Positions 15,433 to 26,000 of a DNA stretch of 64,000 nucleotides are shown here, piece after piece. The notes under the pieces are model-generated. The model did no database searches and was not told the DNA's origin. It worked only from the letters and a program-made list of their open reading frames with translations. Source of the DNA: Microbacterium sp. T2.11-28 (GTDB lineage: Bacteria > Actinomycetota > Actinomycetes > Actinomycetales > Microbacteriaceae); NCBI RefSeq assembly GCF_950097975.1, contig NZ_CATNHF010000012.1:434001-498000 (forward strand), written 5' to 3'. Each line of letters starts with the position of its first letter. The first letter of the stretch is position 1. A program made the translations under genes and the position numbers.

Positions 15433-17090
15433 CCACCCTCGGACCCCGTCCCGTCCGCGCCCACCGCGGCACCGGGCTGCACACGCTCGGCTGGCCCCAG
15501 GAGGCCGCGCTGCGGATGCTGCAGAACAACCTCGACCCCGAGGTCGCCGAGCACCCGGACGAGCTCATCGTCTACGGCGGCACCGGCAAGGCCGCCCGCG
15601 ACTGGGCGAGCTTCGACGCGATCTCCCGCACGCTCCAGACCCTGCGCGGCGACGAGACGCTCCTGGTCCAGTCGGGCAAGCCGGTCGGCGTGTTCCAGAC
15701 GCACGAATGGGCACCGCGGGTGCTGCTGGCCAACTCCAACCTCGTCGGCGACTGGGCCACCTGGGACGAGTTCCGCCGGCTCGAGCACCTCGGGCTCACC
15801 ATGTACGGCCAGATGACCGCCGGCTCCTGGATCTACATCGGCACCCAGGGCATTCTGCAGGGGACCTACGAGACGTTCGCGGCGGTGGCGGCCAAGCGGT
15901 TCGGCGGCACCCTCGCCGGGACGATCACCCTCACCGGCGGCCTCGGCGGAATGGGCGGCGCCCAGCCGCTGGCCGTCACGATGAACGACGGCGTGGCCGT
16001 CTGCGTCGACGTCGACGACTCGCGCATCCGGCGCCGCATGGAGCACCGGTACCTGGACGTGCGGGCCGATTCGGTCGCCCACGCGGTGGAGCTCGCCGTC
16101 GCGGCCCGCGACGCGCGCCGGCCCCTCAGCATCGGCCTGCTCGGGAACGCCGCCGACGTGTTCCCGCAGCTGCTGGCGATGGGGGCGCCCATCGACATCG
16201 TCACCGATCAGACCAGCGCCCACGACCCGCTGGCCTATCTCCCGCGCGAGTACGCGTTCGACGAGTGGGAGTCCGCGCGTCTGGCCGACCCCGCGGGGTT
16301 CGCCGACGCGGCGCGGCAGTCGATGGCCCGCCAGGTCGAGGCGATGGTGGGCTTCGCCCAGGCGGGGGCGGAGGTCTTCGACTACGGCAACAACCTCCGC
16401 ACCGAGGCGCGCGCGGCGGGGTACGCCGACGCGTTCGCGTACCCCGGCTTCGTGCCCGCCTACATCCGCCCGCTCTTCGCGGAGGGAAAGGGGCCGTTCC
16501 GGTGGGCGGCGCTCAGCGGCGATCCCCGCGACATCGCCGTCACCGACCGGGCCATCCTCGAGCTCTTCCCCGAGAACGAGTCGCTGGCCAAGTGGATCCG
16601 CATCGCGGGGGAGCGGGTGCACTTCCAGGGCCTCCCGGCGCGGATCTGCTGGCTCGGCTACGGCGAGCGGGACCGGGCGGGCCTGCGCTTCAACGAGCTC
16701 GTCGCCTCGGGGGAGCTGGCCGCCCCGCTCGCGATCGGGCGGGACCACCTCGACTCCGGAAGCGTCGCGAGCCCCTACCGCGAGACCGAGGCGATGAAGG
16801 ACGGCTCGGACGCCATCGCCGACTGGCCGCTGCTGAACGCGCTCCTGAACACCGCCTCCGGCGCCTCGTGGGTGTCGCTCCACCACGGCGGCGGCGTGGG
16901 CATCGGCCGTTCGCTCCACGCGGGCCAGGTCGCCGTCGCGGACGGCACCGCGCTGGCGGCGGAGAAGCTGGCGCGGGTGCTCACCAACGATCCCGGCATG
17001 GGGGTCATCCGTCACGTCGACGCCGGGTATCCGGAGGCGGAGGCGGTGGCCGCCGAGCGCGGCGTGCGGATCCCGATGGGCGCGGCATGA
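15429..17090 (+). CDS. hutU: urocanate hydratase
   Basis: 553 residues, the usual length. It converts urocanate to 4-imidazolone-5-propionate using tightly bound NAD as an electrophile. Visible signatures are [46 protein letters not shown] for NAD binding, [10 protein letters not shown] with the active-site Cys, and [11 protein letters not shown]. It is coupled to hutH and to the M20 gene by ATGA overlaps on both sides. Confidence 0.97.
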   Translation: MTTLGPRPVRAHRGTGLHTLGWPQEAALRMLQNNLDPEVAEHPDELIVYGGTGKAARDWASFDAISRTLQTLRGDETLLVQSGKPVGVFQTHEWAPRVLLANSNLVGDWATWDEFRRLEHLGLTMYGQMTAGSWIYIGTQGILQGTYETFAAVAAKRFGGTLAGTITLTGGLGGMGGAQPLAVTMNDGVAVCVDVDDSRIRRRMEHRYLDVRADSVAHAVELAVAARDARRPLSIGLLGNAADVFPQLLAMGAPIDIVTDQTSAHDPLAYLPREYAFDEWESARLADPAGFADAARQSMARQVEAMVGFAQAGAEVFDYGNNLRTEARAAGYADAFAYPGFVPAYIRPLFAEGKGPFRWAALSGDPRDIAVTDRAILELFPENESLAKWIRIAGERVHFQGLPARICWLGYGERDRAGLRFNELVASGELAAPLAIGRDHLDSGSVASPYRETEAMKDGSDAIADWPLLNALLNTASGASWVSLHHGGGVGIGRSLHAGQVAVADGTALAAEKLARVLTNDPGMGVIRHVDAGYPEAEAVAAERGVRIPMGAA

Positions 17091-18289
17091 CCTCGGTGGT
17101 CGGCGGCCTGCTCGCCGAGCTCGCCGACGTCGGTCGCACCCGCTCGGGCGGGTACGACCGCGCCGCGTGGACGGCTCCCGACCTGGAGAGCCGGCAGTGG
17201 TTCGTGCAGTGCGCGGACGCGCTCGACCTCGAGGTCGAGACCGACCGCAACGGCAACCTCTGGGCGTGGTGGCATCCCGAGCTCGAAGGGTCCGCGCTCG
17301 TGCTCGGATCGCACCTGGACAGCGTGCCCGACGGCGGTGCCTACGACGGGCCGCTGGGGATCGCCTCGGCCTTCGCGGCGGTGGCGTCGCTGCGCCGCGA
17401 CGGCTTCGTGCCCACCCGGCCCCTCGCGGTGGCGGCCTTCGCCGACGAGGAGGGCGCGCGCTTCGGCACCGCGTGCGCCGGTTCCCGCCTGCTCACCGGC
17501 GCGCTGCCCGCCGACCGGGCCCTCGCCCTCCGCGACGCCGACGGCACGACCATGGCCGAGGCGATGGCGGCGGCGGGCGTGGACCCCGCGCACGCGGGCG
17601 TCGATGCGGCGCGCCTGGCGCGGATCGGCGAGTACATCGAGCTGCACATCGAGCAGGGGCACCTGGCCACCGACGCGGGCGCCGCGGGGCTGTCGGCGGC
17701 CGGCGCGCCGGTGGGGGTCGCGGACCGCATCTGGCCGCACGGACGCTGGCGGGTCGACCTGCCGGGCCAGCAGAACCACGCCGGGACCACCCCGATGGCC
17801 GCGCGCCGCGATCCGATGGTGCGGCTGGCCCACATCGTCCTCGCGGTGCGCGAGGGCGCGCTCGCGGCGGGTGCGCTCGCCACGGTCGGGAAGGTCACCG
17901 TGACCCCCGGGGCGGTGAACGCGGTCGCCGGGAGCGCGTCGCTGTGGATCGACGCGCGCGCAGAGGAGGAGGCGGCGGTGCGGCGGGTGCTCGCCCACGT
18001 GCGACGCGTGACGGGGACCGAAGCCGCCGAGGAGTCGTGGACGGCCGAGACCGCGTTCGACCGGGGCCTCACGGCGTCGGTCGCCGCGGCGCTGGGGGGC
18101 GTGCCCGTCCTGCCCTCGGGAGCCGGGCACGACGCGGGCGTGTTCGCCCTCGCGGGGATCCCCACCACGATGCTCCTCGTGCGCAATCCGTCGGGCGTCT
18201 CGCACGCACCCGAGGAGCGCGCCGACGACGCCGACTGCGAGCACGGGGTCGACGCGCTCATCACCGCCATCCGCCACCGGGCCGGCTGA
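17087..18289 (+). CDS. M20-family amidohydrolase (allantoate/carbamoylase type), candidate N-formylglutamate hydrolase
   Basis: 400-residue metal-dependent amidase. Metal ligands lie in [22 protein letters not shown] and ELHIEQG. The dimerisation-domain substrate motif is [11 protein letters not shown], and the last metal or active-site histidine is in [10 protein letters not shown]. Family members cleave N-carbamoyl amino acids or allantoate. No hutG (N-formylglutamate deformylase) is present, although hutF makes N-formylglutamate, and this gene sits between hutU and hutF with ATGA and TGATG overlaps. I therefore infer that it releases formate and glutamate. That substrate is not shown by sequence. 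Confidence 0.88.
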   Translation: MTSVVGGLLAELADVGRTRSGGYDRAAWTAPDLESRQWFVQCADALDLEVETDRNGNLWAWWHPELEGSALVLGSHLDSVPDGGAYDGPLGIASAFAAVASLRRDGFVPTRPLAVAAFADEEGARFGTACAGSRLLTGALPADRALALRDADGTTMAEAMAAAGVDPAHAGVDAARLARIGEYIELHIEQGHLATDAGAAGLSAAGAPVGVADRIWPHGRWRVDLPGQQNHAGTTPMAARRDPMVRLAHIVLAVREGALAAGALATVGKVTVTPGAVNAVAGSASLWIDARAEEEAAVRRVLAHVRRVTGTEAAEESWTAETAFDRGLTASVAAALGGVPVLPSGAGHDAGVFALAGIPTTMLLVRNPSGVSHAPEERADDADCEHGVDALITAIRHRAG

Positions 18290-19605
18290 TGGACGCGTTC
18301 TGGTGCGAGCGCGCGGTCCTGGGCGACGGCGTCGCCCGGGGCGTGCGCATCGAGGCGGGCGACGGCATCATCCGCGACGTCGAGGTCGACGCCGATCCGC
18401 GGCCGGGCGACCTCCGCCTGCACGGCGTCGCGCTGCCCGGACTGGCCAACGCGCATTCGCACGCCTTCCACCGTGCGCTGCGGGGGGTCACCCACGCCGA
18501 CGGCGGCACGTTCTGGACGTGGCGCACCGAGATGTACCGGGTGAGCGCGCGGCTGGACCCCGACACGTATCGGCGGCTGGCGACCGCGGTCTTCGCGGAG
18601 ATGGTGCTGGCCGGCTACACGGTCGTCGGCGAGTTCCACTACGTCCACGGCCGGCCCGACGGCACCCCGTATGCCGACGCCGACATGGAGCGCGCGCTGC
18701 TCGAGGCCGCGACGGCCGCGGGTATCCGCCTCACGCTGCTCGACACCCTGTACCTGCGGGGCGGGCTGGACGCCGACGGCGCGCCGGTGCCGCTCGGGGA
18801 GGAGCAGCTGCGGTTCAGCGACGGATCGGTCGAGGCGTGGGCGTCCCGGCGGGCACGCCTCGCGCCGGGACCCACCGCGCGCATCGGCGCCGCCGTGCAC
18901 TCCCTGCGCGCCGTGGGCGCCGAGGATCTCGCCGCCTTCCGGGCGGCCACCCGCGGCGCGCCGGTGCACGCGCATGTCTCCGAGCAGCCCGCCGAGAACG
19001 CGCAGGTGCGCGCGGCGACCGGGACGACGCCCACCGGGCTGCTGGCGGCGGCCGGCCTCCTCGGTCCGGACTTCACCGCCGTGCACGCCACCCACCTCGA
19101 CGACGCCGACGTCGCCGCCCTCGGAGGCACCGGCTCCGGGGTCTGCTTCTGCCCCACGACCGAGCGCGACCTGGCCGACGGCATCGGTCCCGCCCACGCC
19201 CTCCACGCGGCGGGTGCGCGGCTGTCGCTGGGCACCGACCAGCACGCGATGGTCGACCCCTTCGAGGAGCTGCGGGGGCTGGAGATGGACGACCGGCTCG
19301 CCTCCGGGCGACGCGGCAGGTTCACCCCGGCCGCGCTCCTGCGCGCCGCGTCGGAGACGGGCTACCGCTCACTCGGCTGGGAGGGCGGTGTCCTCCGCCC
19401 CGGTGCGGCCTGCGACCTCGTCGTGCTCGACGACGCGAGCCCGCGGACCGCGGGTGCCCGCGCGGACCAGCTGTGGCTCGCGGCCACGGCGGCCGACGTC
19501 ACCGACGTGATCGTCGGCGGACGGCGCGTCGTCGCTGGGGGCCGGCACGAGCTGGGCGACATCGGCCGCCTGCTGCGCGACGCCATCGCGGCGGTGCGGA
19601 GGTGA
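18289..19605 (+). CDS. hutF: formimidoylglutamate deiminase
   Basis: 438 residues, amidohydrolase superfamily. It deiminates N-formimidoyl-L-glutamate to N-formyl-L-glutamate and ammonia. Metal-binding [10 protein letters not shown] is near residue 58, the HVSEQ-type motif is seen as [11 protein letters not shown], and the metal Asp is in [14 protein letters not shown]. The EFHYVHG motif is typical of HutF. The single-base overlap TGATG with the upstream stop and the GTGA overlap with hutI show tight coupling. Confidence 0.93.
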   Translation: MDAFWCERAVLGDGVARGVRIEAGDGIIRDVEVDADPRPGDLRLHGVALPGLANAHSHAFHRALRGVTHADGGTFWTWRTEMYRVSARLDPDTYRRLATAVFAEMVLAGYTVVGEFHYVHGRPDGTPYADADMERALLEAATAAGIRLTLLDTLYLRGGLDADGAPVPLGEEQLRFSDGSVEAWASRRARLAPGPTARIGAAVHSLRAVGAEDLAAFRAATRGAPVHAHVSEQPAENAQVRAATGTTPTGLLAAAGLLGPDFTAVHATHLDDADVAALGGTGSGVCFCPTTERDLADGIGPAHALHAAGARLSLGTDQHAMVDPFEELRGLEMDDRLASGRRGRFTPAALLRAASETGYRSLGWEGGVLRPGAACDLVVLDDASPRTAGARADQLWLAATAADVTDVIVGGRRVVAGGRHELGDIGRLLRDAIAAVRR

Positions 19606-20768
19606 GCACCCTCGTCGACCGGATCGGCCTCCTCGTTACCAACGACGAGGCGATCGGACCGGGCACGGCGGAGCTGCGCGATGCCGCCGTCGTCGTCGAG
19701 GCGGGACGGGTGGCGTGGGTCGGCCCCGCGGCGGGCGCGCCCGCGGCCGACGAGCGGATCGATGCCGCCGGCCGCTGCGTCATCCCCGGCTTCGTCGACA
19801 GCCACGCGCACCTCGTCTTCGCGGGCGATCGGTCCGAGGAGTTCGTGCACCGGATGCGAGGGGAGGCCTATGGCGCCGGCGGCATCGCCCACACCGTCGC
19901 CGCCACCCGTGCGGCCTCCGACGAGCTCCTCCGGGACGGCGCCGCGGCACTGGTCGCGGAGATGCGCGCGCAGGGCACGACGACCGTCGAGATCAAGAGC
20001 GGCTACGGCCTGACCGTCGACGACGAGGCCCGGTCGTTGCGGATCGCGCGCGGGCTCACGCCGGAGACGACGTTCCTCGGAGCCCACGTGCCGCCGCCCG
20101 AGTACCGGCACGACGTCGCCGGCTACGTGGACCTCGTGACGGGTCCGATGCTCGCCGCCGCCGCACCGCACGCGCGCTGGATCGACGCGTTCTGCGAGCG
20201 CGGCGCCTTCGACGTCGACCAGGCGCGCGCCGTGCTCGAAGCCGGCCGCGCACAGGGGCTCGGTCTCCGCCTCCACGCGGGGCAGCTGGGACCGTCGGAC
20301 GGCGTCCGGCTGGCTGTCGAGCTCGATGCCGCGGCGGTCGACCACTGCACCCATCTGACCGCGGACGACGTCGATGCGCTCGCCGCCGGGCGCACCGTCG
20401 CCACGCTCCTCCCGGGCGTCGAGTTCTCCACGCGGCAGCCCTACCCCGACGCGCGCGCCCTCGTCGATGCCGGCGTCGCCGTCGCCATCGCCACCGACTG
20501 CAACCCGGGGTCGAGCTTCACCTCGTCGATGGCGCTGTGCATCGCCCTGGCGGTGCGCGAGATGGGCCTGACCCCCGCGGAGGCGCTGCGTGCGGCGACG
20601 GCGGGAGGCGCCGCCGCCCTCCGCCGCGACGACGTCGGCGTGATCCGGCCCGGGGCCGCGGCCGATCTCGTCGTCCTGGGGGCGCCGTCGTACGTGCATC
20701 TGGCCTACCGGCCGGGGGTGCCGCTCGTGGACGACGTCATCGCGGGCGGCGTGCGGGCGCGGCGCTGA
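19602..20768 (+). CDS. hutI: imidazolonepropionase
   Basis: 388 residues, amidohydrolase superfamily. It hydrolyses 4-imidazolone-5-propionate to N-formimidoylglutamate. Metal-binding [11 protein letters not shown], substrate-contact [15 protein letters not shown] and [14 protein letters not shown] are all present. It starts at GTG 19602, overlapping the hutF stop. It is the last gene of the chain; the next gene has its own promoter-like sequence. Confidence 0.95.
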   Translation: MSTLVDRIGLLVTNDEAIGPGTAELRDAAVVVEAGRVAWVGPAAGAPAADERIDAAGRCVIPGFVDSHAHLVFAGDRSEEFVHRMRGEAYGAGGIAHTVAATRAASDELLRDGAAALVAEMRAQGTTTVEIKSGYGLTVDDEARSLRIARGLTPETTFLGAHVPPPEYRHDVAGYVDLVTGPMLAAAAPHARWIDAFCERGAFDVDQARAVLEAGRAQGLGLRLHAGQLGPSDGVRLAVELDAAAVDHCTHLTADDVDALAAGRTVATLLPGVEFSTRQPYPDARALVDAGVAVAIATDCNPGSSFTSSMALCIALAVREMGLTPAEALRAATAGGAAALRRDDVGVIRPGAAADLVVLGAPSYVHLAYRPGVPLVDDVIAGGVRARR

Positions 20769-20774
20769 CTCCCG

Positions 20775-20842
20775 TGTCAAGCCACTGGGGTCCCGGTGAT
20801 CCCCCGCCTACCGTGGGCGGGGCCGCCGTGAGACCACGGCGG
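20775..20842 (+). promoter_or_regulatory. candidate promoter plus palindrome upstream of the catalase-like gene
   Basis: TGTCAA at 20775-20780 is separated by 28 nt from TACCGT at 20809-20814. Downstream, CCGCCGTG-AGAC-CACGGCGG (20823-20842) is a perfect palindrome with 8-bp arms that would lie at the 5' end of the transcript. The start codon follows at 20861 behind GAGGGGAG. Confidence 0.45.
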
Positions 20843-20860
20843 GCGCGAGGGGAGCACGGG

Positions 20861-21553
20861 ATGCCGACACGAGAACGTCTGTCCGCGGCCGGAGGGCTCG
20901 TCCTGCGTGCGCTGTTCGCCGCCCTCGCCGCGGTGCGCCGTCCCCGGCCGATCCACCCGCGCGGCGTCGCGCTGGTGGGGACGGCGACGTGGATCGGCGC
21001 CTCGCAGTCCGGCATCCGCTGGGTCGACGATCCGCCGCCTTCGCCGCAGCAGGTCACCGCCCGGATCTCCCGCTCGGCCGGGTTCCCCGCGCCCCTTCCC
21101 GACGTCATCGGCCTGGCGCTCCGGTTCCGCACCGACGAGGGCCCGGCCGATCTCGAGCTGGCGTCCACGGGCGCGGGAGTGCCCGGCCGGTTCGCGCTGC
21201 TGCTCCACGGCTCGCCGTCGCGGGCGCACCTCGGCACGCTGCTGCCCTACACCGGCGACCGCGGGCCGGTTCTGCTGGCGGCGCGCACGGTGACGCCGAC
21301 CGACCTGCCGACGGCGCTACCGGCGCTCGGCGCCAGGCTGCGGCAGGAGCCGTGGCGCCTGCGGCTGTTCGTGGCCACGCCCCGCGGCGCCTGGCATCCC
21401 TTCGCCGACCTCGAGCTGCGCAGCGCCGGGCGGCCGTCGGACACGGCGGACCGGGTCGATGCGGGACGGCGGCTCCTGCCCGGGGCGCGGATGCCGCGGT
21501 GGGTGCGCGCCCTGCGCCAGCCCTCCTACGACGCGGTCCAGCGCGACCGCTGA
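20861..21553 (+). CDS. catalase-like (heme-domain-like) protein of unknown activity
   Basis: 230 residues, about half of a catalase. IHPRGVALVGTATW, VDDPP, ARISRSAGFPAPLPDVIGLALRF and DLELASTG resemble the catalase-superfamily pattern HPKG...RxSRGxGxPxxxPDxxGxAxR, but the canonical distal His-Asn pair and proximal Tyr are not evident. An N-terminal hydrophobic stretch (residues about 10-22) could anchor the protein. Start ATG 20861 follows GAGGGGAGCACGGG. It lies next to Dps, so a role in oxidative stress is possible but unproven. Confidence 0.6.
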   Translation: MPTRERLSAAGGLVLRALFAALAAVRRPRPIHPRGVALVGTATWIGASQSGIRWVDDPPPSPQQVTARISRSAGFPAPLPDVIGLALRFRTDEGPADLELASTGAGVPGRFALLLHGSPSRAHLGTLLPYTGDRGPVLLAARTVTPTDLPTALPALGARLRQEPWRLRLFVATPRGAWHPFADLELRSAGRPSDTADRVDAGRRLLPGARMPRWVRALRQPSYDAVQRDR

Positions 21554-21580
21554 ACCCGACGGCGCCGCGCCGGAGCACGT

Positions 21581-22123
21581 TCAGGAGGCGCGGGGCGTCC
21601 GGTTCTCCGCGCTGATCATCCACGCGTACTGCTCGAGCTTCTCGATGACCGCGTGCAGGATGTCGGCGCTCGTCGGGTCTTCCTCGTCGACGGCGTCGTG
21701 CACGTCGCGGCAGGTGGTGACGGTGTCCTCGAGCCGCACGGTCACGAGGTCGATGACCTCGGTGGTCGAGATCTCGCCCTGCGGGAACTCCGGGAGCGTG
21801 GTCGAGGCCGAGACCGTGTCGCTGCGCCCATCGGGAAGGGCGTGGAGTGCGCGCATGCGCTCGGCGATCGTGTCGCTGAACTCGCGTGCGGCCTCGATGA
21901 TCTCGTCGAGCTGCAGGTGCGTGTCGCGGAAGTTCGTGCCGATGACGTTCCAGTGCGCCTGCTTGCCCTGCGAGGCGAGCTCGATGAGGTCGACGAGCAC
22001 CTTCTGCAGGTTGTCGCCCAGCGCCTTGGAGGCGGTGAAGCCGCTCTCGGCGTTCTGCTCCTCGGTGAGACGGGCGCCCCGGGCGGGCTTGCGCTTGTTC
22101 TTCGTGGTCGTCGTGGTAGCCAT
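21581..22123 (-). CDS. dps: Dps family DNA-binding ferritin-like protein
   Basis: 180 residues. It forms a dodecamer that stores iron and protects DNA from oxidation. The ferroxidase motif KQAHWNVIGTNFRDTHLQLDEI is near residue 55, and the four-helix pattern continues to RTCRDVHDAVDEEDPTSADI-type sequence. The Lys/Arg-rich tail MATTTTTKNKRKPARG could contact DNA. On the minus strand TAGGTT ends 6 nt before the ATG, and there is no Shine-Dalgarno, so the mRNA is probably leaderless. Confidence 0.93.
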   Translation of the reverse strand: MATTTTTKNKRKPARGARLTEEQNAESGFTASKALGDNLQKVLVDLIELASQGKQAHWNVIGTNFRDTHLQLDEIIEAAREFSDTIAERMRALHALPDGRSDTVSASTTLPEFPQGEISTTEVIDLVTVRLEDTVTTCRDVHDAVDEEDPTSADILHAVIEKLEQYAWMISAENRTPRAS

Positions 22124-22129
22124 GGCGCG

Positions 22130-22170
22130 AACCTACGTCCTCGGCCCCGCGAAGCGAACGGGGATTGCAC
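22130..22170 (-). promoter_or_regulatory. candidate dps promoter, GTGCAA-N29-TAGGTT
   Basis: Read on the minus strand, GTGCAA (22170-22165) is followed after 29 nt by TAGGTT (22135-22130), then 6 nt to the dps ATG. This is one nucleotide off the N28 spacing seen at four other promoters in the window. Confidence 0.4.
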
Positions 22171-22255
22171 GGCGCTCCGCGCGGTGCTAGCGCCGGTGCG
22201 ACGCCCGGTGACGCACCGGCGAAGAGGATCCCCGAGCCGGTGCGAGGATGGGTCC

Positions 22256-22996
22256 GTGCTCGACCTCTCCGCGCTCGCCTGGGCGCTGCTCGCGCTCGGG
22301 GCGGTCGTGGTCGGGCTGTCCAAGACCGCGATCCCCGGGGCCGGCTCGCTCGCGGTCGCGGTGTTCGCGGCGGTGCTGCCGGCGCGCACCTCGACCGCGA
22401 CGCTGCTGGTCCTGCTGATCGTCGGCGACGTGCTCGCACTGGCCCTCTACCGCCGGCACGCGGACTGGGCGACCCTGCTGAGGCTGGCGCCGGCGGTCGT
22501 CCTGGGGATCGTGATGGGGGCGGTCTTCCTCGCCGTCGCCGACGACACCGGCGTCCGCCGCGTGATCGGGGTCATCCTCCTGGCGCTCGTGCTGACGACG
22601 CTGTGGCTCCGACGGCGGCAGGGCGAAAAGGCGCGCTCGGGCGTCGGGGCGCTCATCGGCTACGGCACCCTCGGCGGGTTCACGACCATGGTCGCCAACG
22701 CCGGCGGCCCCGTGATGTCCATGTACTTCCTGGCCGCCCGCTTCGACGTGCGCGCGTTCCTCGGGACCGCGGCGTGGTTCTTCGCCATCGTGAACGTCTC
22801 GAAGGTGCCGATCGCGGTCGGTCTCGGTCTCCTCACCCCGCAGAGCCTGCTCGTCGACCTCGTGCTCGTCCCCGCCGTCCTCGTGGGCGGCGCCATCGGC
22901 TGGCGGATCGCCGGACGCCTCACGCAGGCGGCGTTCGACCGCATCGTGCTGACCCTGACGACGCTGACGGCGCTGTACCTCATCGTGGCGCCCTGA
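22256..22996 (+). CDS. TauE/SafE-type membrane exporter
   Basis: 246-residue membrane protein of about eight segments with two homologous halves. The N-terminal half carries GLSKTAIPGAGSLAVAVFA and the second half GFTTMVANAGGPVMSMYFLAARF, the paired glycine-rich motifs of the TauE/SafE (DUF81) family, which export sulfite or organosulfonates. GTG 22256 is 6 nt after GAGGAT with no Shine-Dalgarno, consistent with a leaderless start. It is divergent from dps. The substrate is not readable from sequence. Confidence 0.87.
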   Translation: MLDLSALAWALLALGAVVVGLSKTAIPGAGSLAVAVFAAVLPARTSTATLLVLLIVGDVLALALYRRHADWATLLRLAPAVVLGIVMGAVFLAVADDTGVRRVIGVILLALVLTTLWLRRRQGEKARSGVGALIGYGTLGGFTTMVANAGGPVMSMYFLAARFDVRAFLGTAAWFFAIVNVSKVPIAVGLGLLTPQSLLVDLVLVPAVLVGGAIGWRIAGRLTQAAFDRIVLTLTTLTALYLIVAP

Positions 22997-23024
22997 CCGG
23001 TCCCTGCTCCGGCGGCGGCGGGGA

Positions 23025-26000
23025 TCAGTTCGGCTGGATCCGCGTCACGGCCACGGCGTCGGCGAACAGGCCCGACGTGGTGGCGACGGTCAGCCGCGCG
23101 GCGTCCCTGGCGAGCGGCAGCTGGATGCGGAGGGCCCGATCGAGCGTAAGGTCGTAGCTCGCCCCGAACCGGCGGCCGCCGATCACCCCCGAGACCTGCG
23201 CCTGCGCCGGTCCCGCGAGCGCGTCGCCGACCAGCTCCCACCGGCCGATGCCGGGGCGGACGTTGAGCGTCAGCGGTGCGGCCGACTCCGCCGGCAGGTC
23301 GACGAAGCGGGCCTGCACGACGTCGCCGCGCAGCCCGACCCGATTGGTGACGGCGACGGTGACCCGCCGGCCCGTCCCCGGGGCGACGGTCAGCGTGTTG
23401 GCCGCCGTGCGCAGGTTCTGCCCGGCGATCCGCAGCACCGAGCCGGGGCGGCCGTCGTGGTGCACGACGTACTCCCGCAGCGCGTGGGCGATGGCGATCC
23501 GCCCGCCGTCGCCGTGGACGGCGACCGTGTCGAGCACGAAGTCGTCGCTGTACAGCGCCTTCACGATGGCCCCGACCTCCGAGGCGAGCCCCTCTCCCAG
23601 GCGCCCCCGGAAGGACGACCGTGCGAGCAGGCCGAGCGGTGCCGCGTCGGATGCGAGCTCGACCACGGCGGCGCGCTCCTCGCCCTCCGGCAGGCGCGCG
23701 GCCAGCGCCAGCAGTCCGGAGCGCAGCGGCGGAAGCTCGGCGAGCGACTCCGCCGCCGGCACCGCCTGCCGGGCCGCAGCCTCGGCGTCGCGCGCAGCGA
23801 CGACGAGCGGCGTGCGGTCGAAGGCGATCGCGTCCAGACGCAGTCGCCTGCCGCCGTGCAGCCTCTCCGACCCTTCCAGCGCCTCGCGACCGATGACGAC
23901 GCCGAGGTCGATGCCGCCGAGCTCGTCCCGCAGCCGGCGGTGTCCTCCGCGCGGTCCGCGCCGGTGCAGCGCGGGCTCCCGCCGGGCGCGGGCGAGCAGG
24001 CCCGACGCCTTCGCGAGCCGTCGGACGACCTGCGGCGTGAGGCGGTCCTCGAAGCGCGCGTCGATGCGCAGGTCGTCGATGCGCAGGCCGTCCGTCACCC
24101 GCCGCCCCGGGTCGCCCGTGCGCGCGTAGTCGGGCACCGGGACGAACCCGTTCGGCGCCCCGGCGCTCCGGGCCGCCGGCGACGGCTCGCCCGTCAGGAG
24201 CAGGTTCTCGCCCTCGGGGGTCGTGATGCCGGTGGCCGCCTCGCCGTCGCCGAGGATCGCGATGGTGCCGCCGAGGATCAGACGGAGCGCATCCCAGATC
24301 GGGAGCCGTGCCGCGCCGGCGAACGTGTGGAACGGCAGGAAGTACAGGCGTCCGCCCGACCACTCCCCGCCGGCGTACGAGCTCCCGCCGGCGTACGAGA
24401 ACGTGTTCGCGCCCGGGTCGACGAGGACCTTCCGCGGTCCGCCGGTGAAGTTGGGGTCGAGCACCTCGATCTCCCAGACCGGTGTCGTGTCGTTCCAGCG
24501 GATCGGCCGCACGACGTGGGGCGCCCCCGAGAAGTCGTAGTCCTGCGCGAGGCACAGCACCGGGTCCTGCCCTGCCGCGTGCGCGGCCCGCGTCATCCGG
24601 AAGACGTCGACCGGGTCGTGCGTGTTGCCCGAGAGGAACAGCGCGACGAACGCCCAGATCGCCTCGGAGCCGACCTGCGACTGGTGGCGGATGTTGATGA
24701 ACTCCTCGAGGCCCGATGCCCAGGCCGCCGAGCCGAACCGGTCCAGCGGCAGCTGGTAGATGCCCGAGCCCTTCTCGGCGAGGATCCCCGCCGCGCTGAA
24801 GCCCATGCAGTTGCCGTTCGCGGACAGCCCCTTCGAGACGAGCTCGTAGAAGATGCTCTCGATGCCGTCGGTGATGTCCCACCACTCGGGCTCGCTGTCC
24901 ACCTCGGGGAACGCCTTCGCGAACGTGTTCCGCGAGATGCGCTCGGTCGACGGGTTGCCCGTGCCCCAGTGCCGCTGCGCGTCGGTGAAGCCCCCCGGGG
25001 GCGGCAGGAGCGAGACCGACGCCGTGATGCTCTTGATCATCCGGAAGGCGCCGGAGTTCAGGATGCCCTGGTTCTCGCGCAGTCCCCAGCCGTTGCCGGC
25101 GTCGAGGCGCTTCTGCCAGAGCCCCAGCCGCGGCCGGTCCTCGGGGTCGCGCTCATGGACGTCGACCCGCAGCTCGTACGAGCGTCCGGGCCACGGCTCG
25201 ATCCGCGCCGCGAGATCCCGGTCGATGTGGCGGATGTTCTGGCCGTCGCTGACGTCCTGGAAGCCCGCGACCTGCACGCCGTCGCGCAGCAGGGCGACGT
25301 CGATCGTCAGATCGTTCTGCCCTCGGCCGAAGCCCTCATCCTCCTTCGTGTCGACGGTGCCGATGCGGACCATCAGGGGTGCGAGCTCCATGGCGCCCGC
25401 GTCGGGATACCAGGCGATCGCGCCGCGCTCGAAGGTGTTGTACCGGGCGCCGGGGGCGTCGGGAAGGTCGAGCTCGTCGGAGGTGGGGAAGCCGAGCCGT
25501 CCCTGGGGCCCGCCGACGCTGCGGTAGAAGTCGGCGATGGCGCCGTAGACGACGTGGGCGCCGGTGGCAGGACTCCAGAAGAAGGTGCCGTTCGCGAAGC
25601 GCGAGTAGCGGCCGAGGTCCGTGCCGCCGCCGGGGCGGACGATCGGGAGCTCGTGGGTCTTCGGGAAGCCCCAGGCCGCGACGCCGCCGGTCGCGTGGAA
25701 GGCCTGCAGGATCGCGCCGTGCACCTCGAAGGCGGTGGACGTGCCGTCCTCGAGGTAGATCTCCCCGCCGGTGAAGCGCTGGAACAGCCCCCCGGCGACG
25801 GCCTGCTCGGCGGCGACCGGGGCGCCCAGCAGCGCCGCCTCGCCGACCGACTCGTAGGCGACGTAGAGCTCCTCGAACACGGGGAAGGCGCCCGTGGCGG
25901 CCGTCCAGTAGACCGCCCCGTGCGAGAACAGGTTCTTGCGCACCGTCGGCAGGGCGCCCGCGATCTCGTCGGAGACGGGGAACCCCAGGAGCGCCCGCTG

